Part shown: one piece after another, positions 63,001 through 64,000 of the stretch | Position numbering within the stretch: position 1 is the stretch's first letter | Layout: each line of letters begins with the position of its first letter | Source: Brenneria goodwinii | GTDB lineage: Bacteria > Pseudomonadota > Gammaproteobacteria > Enterobacterales > Enterobacteriaceae | Direction of reading: 5' to 3' | DNA length: 64,000 nt | Assembly (NCBI RefSeq): GCF_002291445.1 | Contig: NZ_CP014137.1 | Span: 3,038,001 to 3,102,000 of the forward strand | Notes under the pieces: generated by a model | What the model was told of the DNA's origin: nothing | Databases searched by the model: none | What the model saw: the letters and a program-made list of their open reading frames with translations, nothing else | Position numbers and translations under genes: made by a program

Positions 63001-63476
63001 CCCAAATCGTCAATCTGCCATCCCTGTTGCCACTGTTCGATCCACGTTGGACGATAGATCAGATATTGATCGAAGAGATCGGCGATGCGCCCGGCAAGCT
63101 GGTGCAGCTTACGCCGATCGTCATCATCCTGTAGATAGTGATGCAAAGAAGCGAAATCCGGTTGCGCCAATTGCTCAGGCAGCAGGTGCATCAATTTCCA
63201 GGTCATGGAATCTTTGCTGAAAGCGCTTTCTTTGGGGATATCAGGCAAAACATGGCGACACATTTCCCACAGAAAAACGCCGGGCAGCGGAAAATGGATG
63301 TTGGCGGCGATGCCGAAATGTTCAGCCAGCTCAATCTGCAACCACTGCGCCATACCAGGACTTTGCACCAGGACAACTTCCTGCTGAAAGGGGTCTTCCA
63401 GCGGCTGACGTTTAATCAACTCGACCATCAGCCGTTTTAAAATATCCAGCTGATTTGAATGATAAACCGTAAACAT
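60084..63476 (-). CDS. recC: Exodeoxyribonuclease V subunit RecC
   Basis: RecC holds RecBCD together, splits the DNA strands with its pin and reads Chi through helicase-like domains that have lost ATPase function. The 1130-residue protein fits E. coli (1122). It starts MFTVYHSNQLDILKRLMVEL and contains the family segments VQSPGMAQWLQIELAEHFGIAANIHFPLPG, RVFICGISALPPVYLQAL, DIIVMMADIDSYTPFIQAVFG and FKVVCLLGMNDGVYPR. ptrA follows after 101 bp. ppdC lies upstream, same strand. Confidence 0.97.
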   Translation of the reverse strand: MFTVYHSNQLDILKRLMVELIKRQPLEDPFQQEVVLVQSPGMAQWLQIELAEHFGIAANIHFPLPGVFLWEMCRHVLPDIPKESAFSKDSMTWKLMHLLPEQLAQPDFASLHHYLQDDDDRRKLHQLAGRIADLFDQYLIYRPTWIEQWQQGWQIDDLGANQQWQSASWRALLNYTRELGQPEWNHANLYQRFIKRLDQAAACPPGLPPRVFICGISALPPVYLQALRALARHIDVHLLFTNPCRDYWSDIQDYKFLAKLKSRQRRLHRWDNIPAEDYRPLFRDPQQADSLFDTEGLQQVNNPLLASWGKLGRDHLYLLAELDDVQEVDAFVDVDSGNLLQTVQRDILELEDHSVVALSKAALETSRRKRPLTPDDRSIDLHACHSPQREVEVLHDQLLAMMADDEELTPRDIIVMMADIDSYTPFIQAVFGNAAEERYLPFAISDQRARHAHPALQAVISLLDLPNSRFTAEQVLALLEVPALAARFGIQEEGLRRLRLWVVESGIRWGLDDDNVRELMLPATGQHTWRFGLTRMLLGYAMDSNAGDWQGVLPYDESSGLVAELAGQLAELLMQLSQWRHRLRQSRTLTEWLPLCRQLIDTFFDADSDTEAALALIEKQWQHIIGTGTAARYPQLVPVSLLRDELSRRLDQERLSQRFLAGSINFCTLMPMRSIPFKVVCLLGMNDGVYPRTLPPQGFDLMGRKIQRGDRSRRDDDRYLFLEALLSAQRKLYISYIGRSIQDNTRRYPSVLVSELVEYIAQSHCLPQDREWDIDTSAERVAQHLCQEHSRMPFDEKNFLPPVPQSFAAEWLAAANRQGQSQPEFDRELPLERYTDVSLDDLRRFYRHPVRAFFQLRLGVNFMLQNDELLDEEPFIVDNLSRYQLNTELLNTLIEQGDPERLYRRIRAAGGLPYGAFGELYWQTQQQEMSALAERIREELASGKTAESLEVDIQLDDVRVSGWLSQVQHDGLLRWRPGKLSMTDGITLWLEHLAYCLAGGQGESRMFGRDNTAWRFAPMSAEQAREYLQLMLAGYQQGMNKPLLLLNKSGSAWLAQCYDRESDSIQWDEETQSKARAKFLQAWQGNMGMPGEGEDYYLQRIVRELDEKRMEEIIEAAQTWLLPPIRSNLV

Positions 63477-63573
63477 TCAGGCTCCTGTCCTGCTGATTTT
63501 TGATCCCCTTCATCTTTCAGCGCGCAACGCCGTCGGCGGCGGTCTGAAATTGATGGGACTGATTGCTCATCCG

Positions 63574-63975
63574 CTACGGACGAGGCGGCATAGCTGAAGG
63601 CTGACAGAACCAACGGGTGAGCCGCGCCTGATACTGCCGTGGCGTAATCGCCGTTGCCGTCACCCTGCGGCACTCGGCGTTTTGCGGCTGCTCTGCCAGA
63701 GTGAAACGCCATCCGTCTCCCGGCATCGTCGCGATTGCATCGAATGTCATACCCGCTTCATAGGCTTCCAACTGCTGAGAAGCCAGACGCCATGCCTGCC
63801 GTTGTTGCCACTGATGCAAGAACGACTGTTGCAAAACGCCATGGTATTGCAACAGTCCGAGCAGCGATACCGCAAACAGCAGTGCCGCCGCCAACGTTTC
63901 CGGCAGACTAAAACCGCGTTGCGGAAACGCGCGCGTCCGGCCTGTTTCATTCAGCGTCAGCACAGAGCGCGTCAT
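63574..63975 (-). CDS. ppdC: Type IV pilin-like protein PpdC
   Basis: Prepilin-peptidase-dependent pseudopilin of 133 residues. The prepilin motif RGFSLPETLAAALLFAVSLLGLLQYH has the Gly-Phe processing site and Glu at mature position 5, followed by a hydrophobic helix. The C-terminal part has a Cys pair (NAECRR and WFCQPS). E. coli has ppdA-ppdB-ygdB-ppdC just upstream of recC. The exact start is uncertain: the ATG used at 63975 overlaps the end of ygdB by 29 nt, and the leader before RGFSLPE is longer than usual. Confidence 0.85.
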   Translation of the reverse strand: MTRSVLTLNETGRTRAFPQRGFSLPETLAAALLFAVSLLGLLQYHGVLQQSFLHQWQQRQAWRLASQQLEAYEAGMTFDAIATMPGDGWRFTLAEQPQNAECRRVTATAITPRQYQARLTRWFCQPSAMPPRP

Positions 63976-64000
63976 CCTTATCCGGGCAAAAATCCAGCCA
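63947..64000 (-). CDS. ygdB: YgdB C terminus (cut by window edge)
   Basis: The last 17 codons and stop of a reverse-strand gene enter the window, reading WLDFCPDKDDALCADAE. This resembles the end of E. coli YgdB (..WSDFCPLKERALC..), a DUF2509 protein of the ppdA-ppdB-ygdB-ppdC cluster. It overlaps ppdC. The assignment rests on this short tail and on gene order. Confidence 0.7.
   Translation of the reverse strand, partial: WLDFCPDKDDALCADAE

Overview
This 64 kb window is bacterial chromosome from a member of the Enterobacterales. Nearly every gene has an obvious Escherichia coli-type counterpart of near-identical length, local gene order follows E. coli K-12 in two long blocks, and the small RNAs CsrB/RsmB and GcvB sit in their usual places. 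Moderately GC-rich coding sequence, many GGA motifs in the CsrB-type RNA and a Pectobacterium/Dickeya/Serratia-like intergenic repeat suggest the family Pectobacteriaceae (Brenneria, Pectobacterium, Dickeya or a relative). That placement is inference from the sequence alone.

Layout. (1) 1-2.3 kb: 3' part of mutS. (2) 2.4-31.9 kb: the block found near 4-5 min in E. coli. It holds nlpE and yaeQ, divergent yaeP-rof, tilS-yaeR, and then the long leftward envelope and replication cluster ispC/uppS-cdsA-rseP-bamA-skp-lpxD-fabZ-lpxA-lpxB-rnhB/dnaE-accA. Upstream of it lie rpsB-tsf, pyrH and frr, with divergent map, glnD, dapD and yaeH. (3) 31.9-64 kb: the block found near 61-64 min in E. coli: yqcA, truC-yqcC, csrB, syd, queF, ppnN, xni, rlmM, ygdD, gcvA/gcvB, ygdI, csdA-csdE, tcdA, mltA, two initiator tRNA genes, amiC, argA, recD-recB-ptrA-recC, ppdC and the end of ygdB. 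The one clear accessory-looking gene is a BisC/TorA-type molybdenum oxidoreductase between tcdA and mltA.

How the genes work together. The leftward cluster makes the outer membrane: lipid A first steps (LpxA, LpxD, LpxB), fatty acid supply (FabZ, AccA), phospholipid and undecaprenyl carriers (CdsA, UppS, IspC), and outer-membrane protein folding with stress signalling (BamA, Skp, RseP, NlpE). A translation group sits beside it (RpsB, Tsf, Frr, PyrH, Map, TilS). The second block groups sulfur relay and tRNA modification (CsdA-CsdE-TcdA, TruC, QueF, RlmM), cell-wall turnover (MltA, AmiC), arginine synthesis (ArgA under two ARG boxes) and RecBCD recombination. Two global regulatory RNAs with readable promoters or activator sites are present.

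No wholly unknown system was found. The most useful second-look items are non-coding: a 44-bp near-perfect palindrome between the divergent rpsB and map promoters, a terminator-like hairpin between the uppS promoter and its start codon, tandem hairpins between queF and ppnN, tandem UvrY/GacA-type sites upstream of csrB, and a shortened GcvB.
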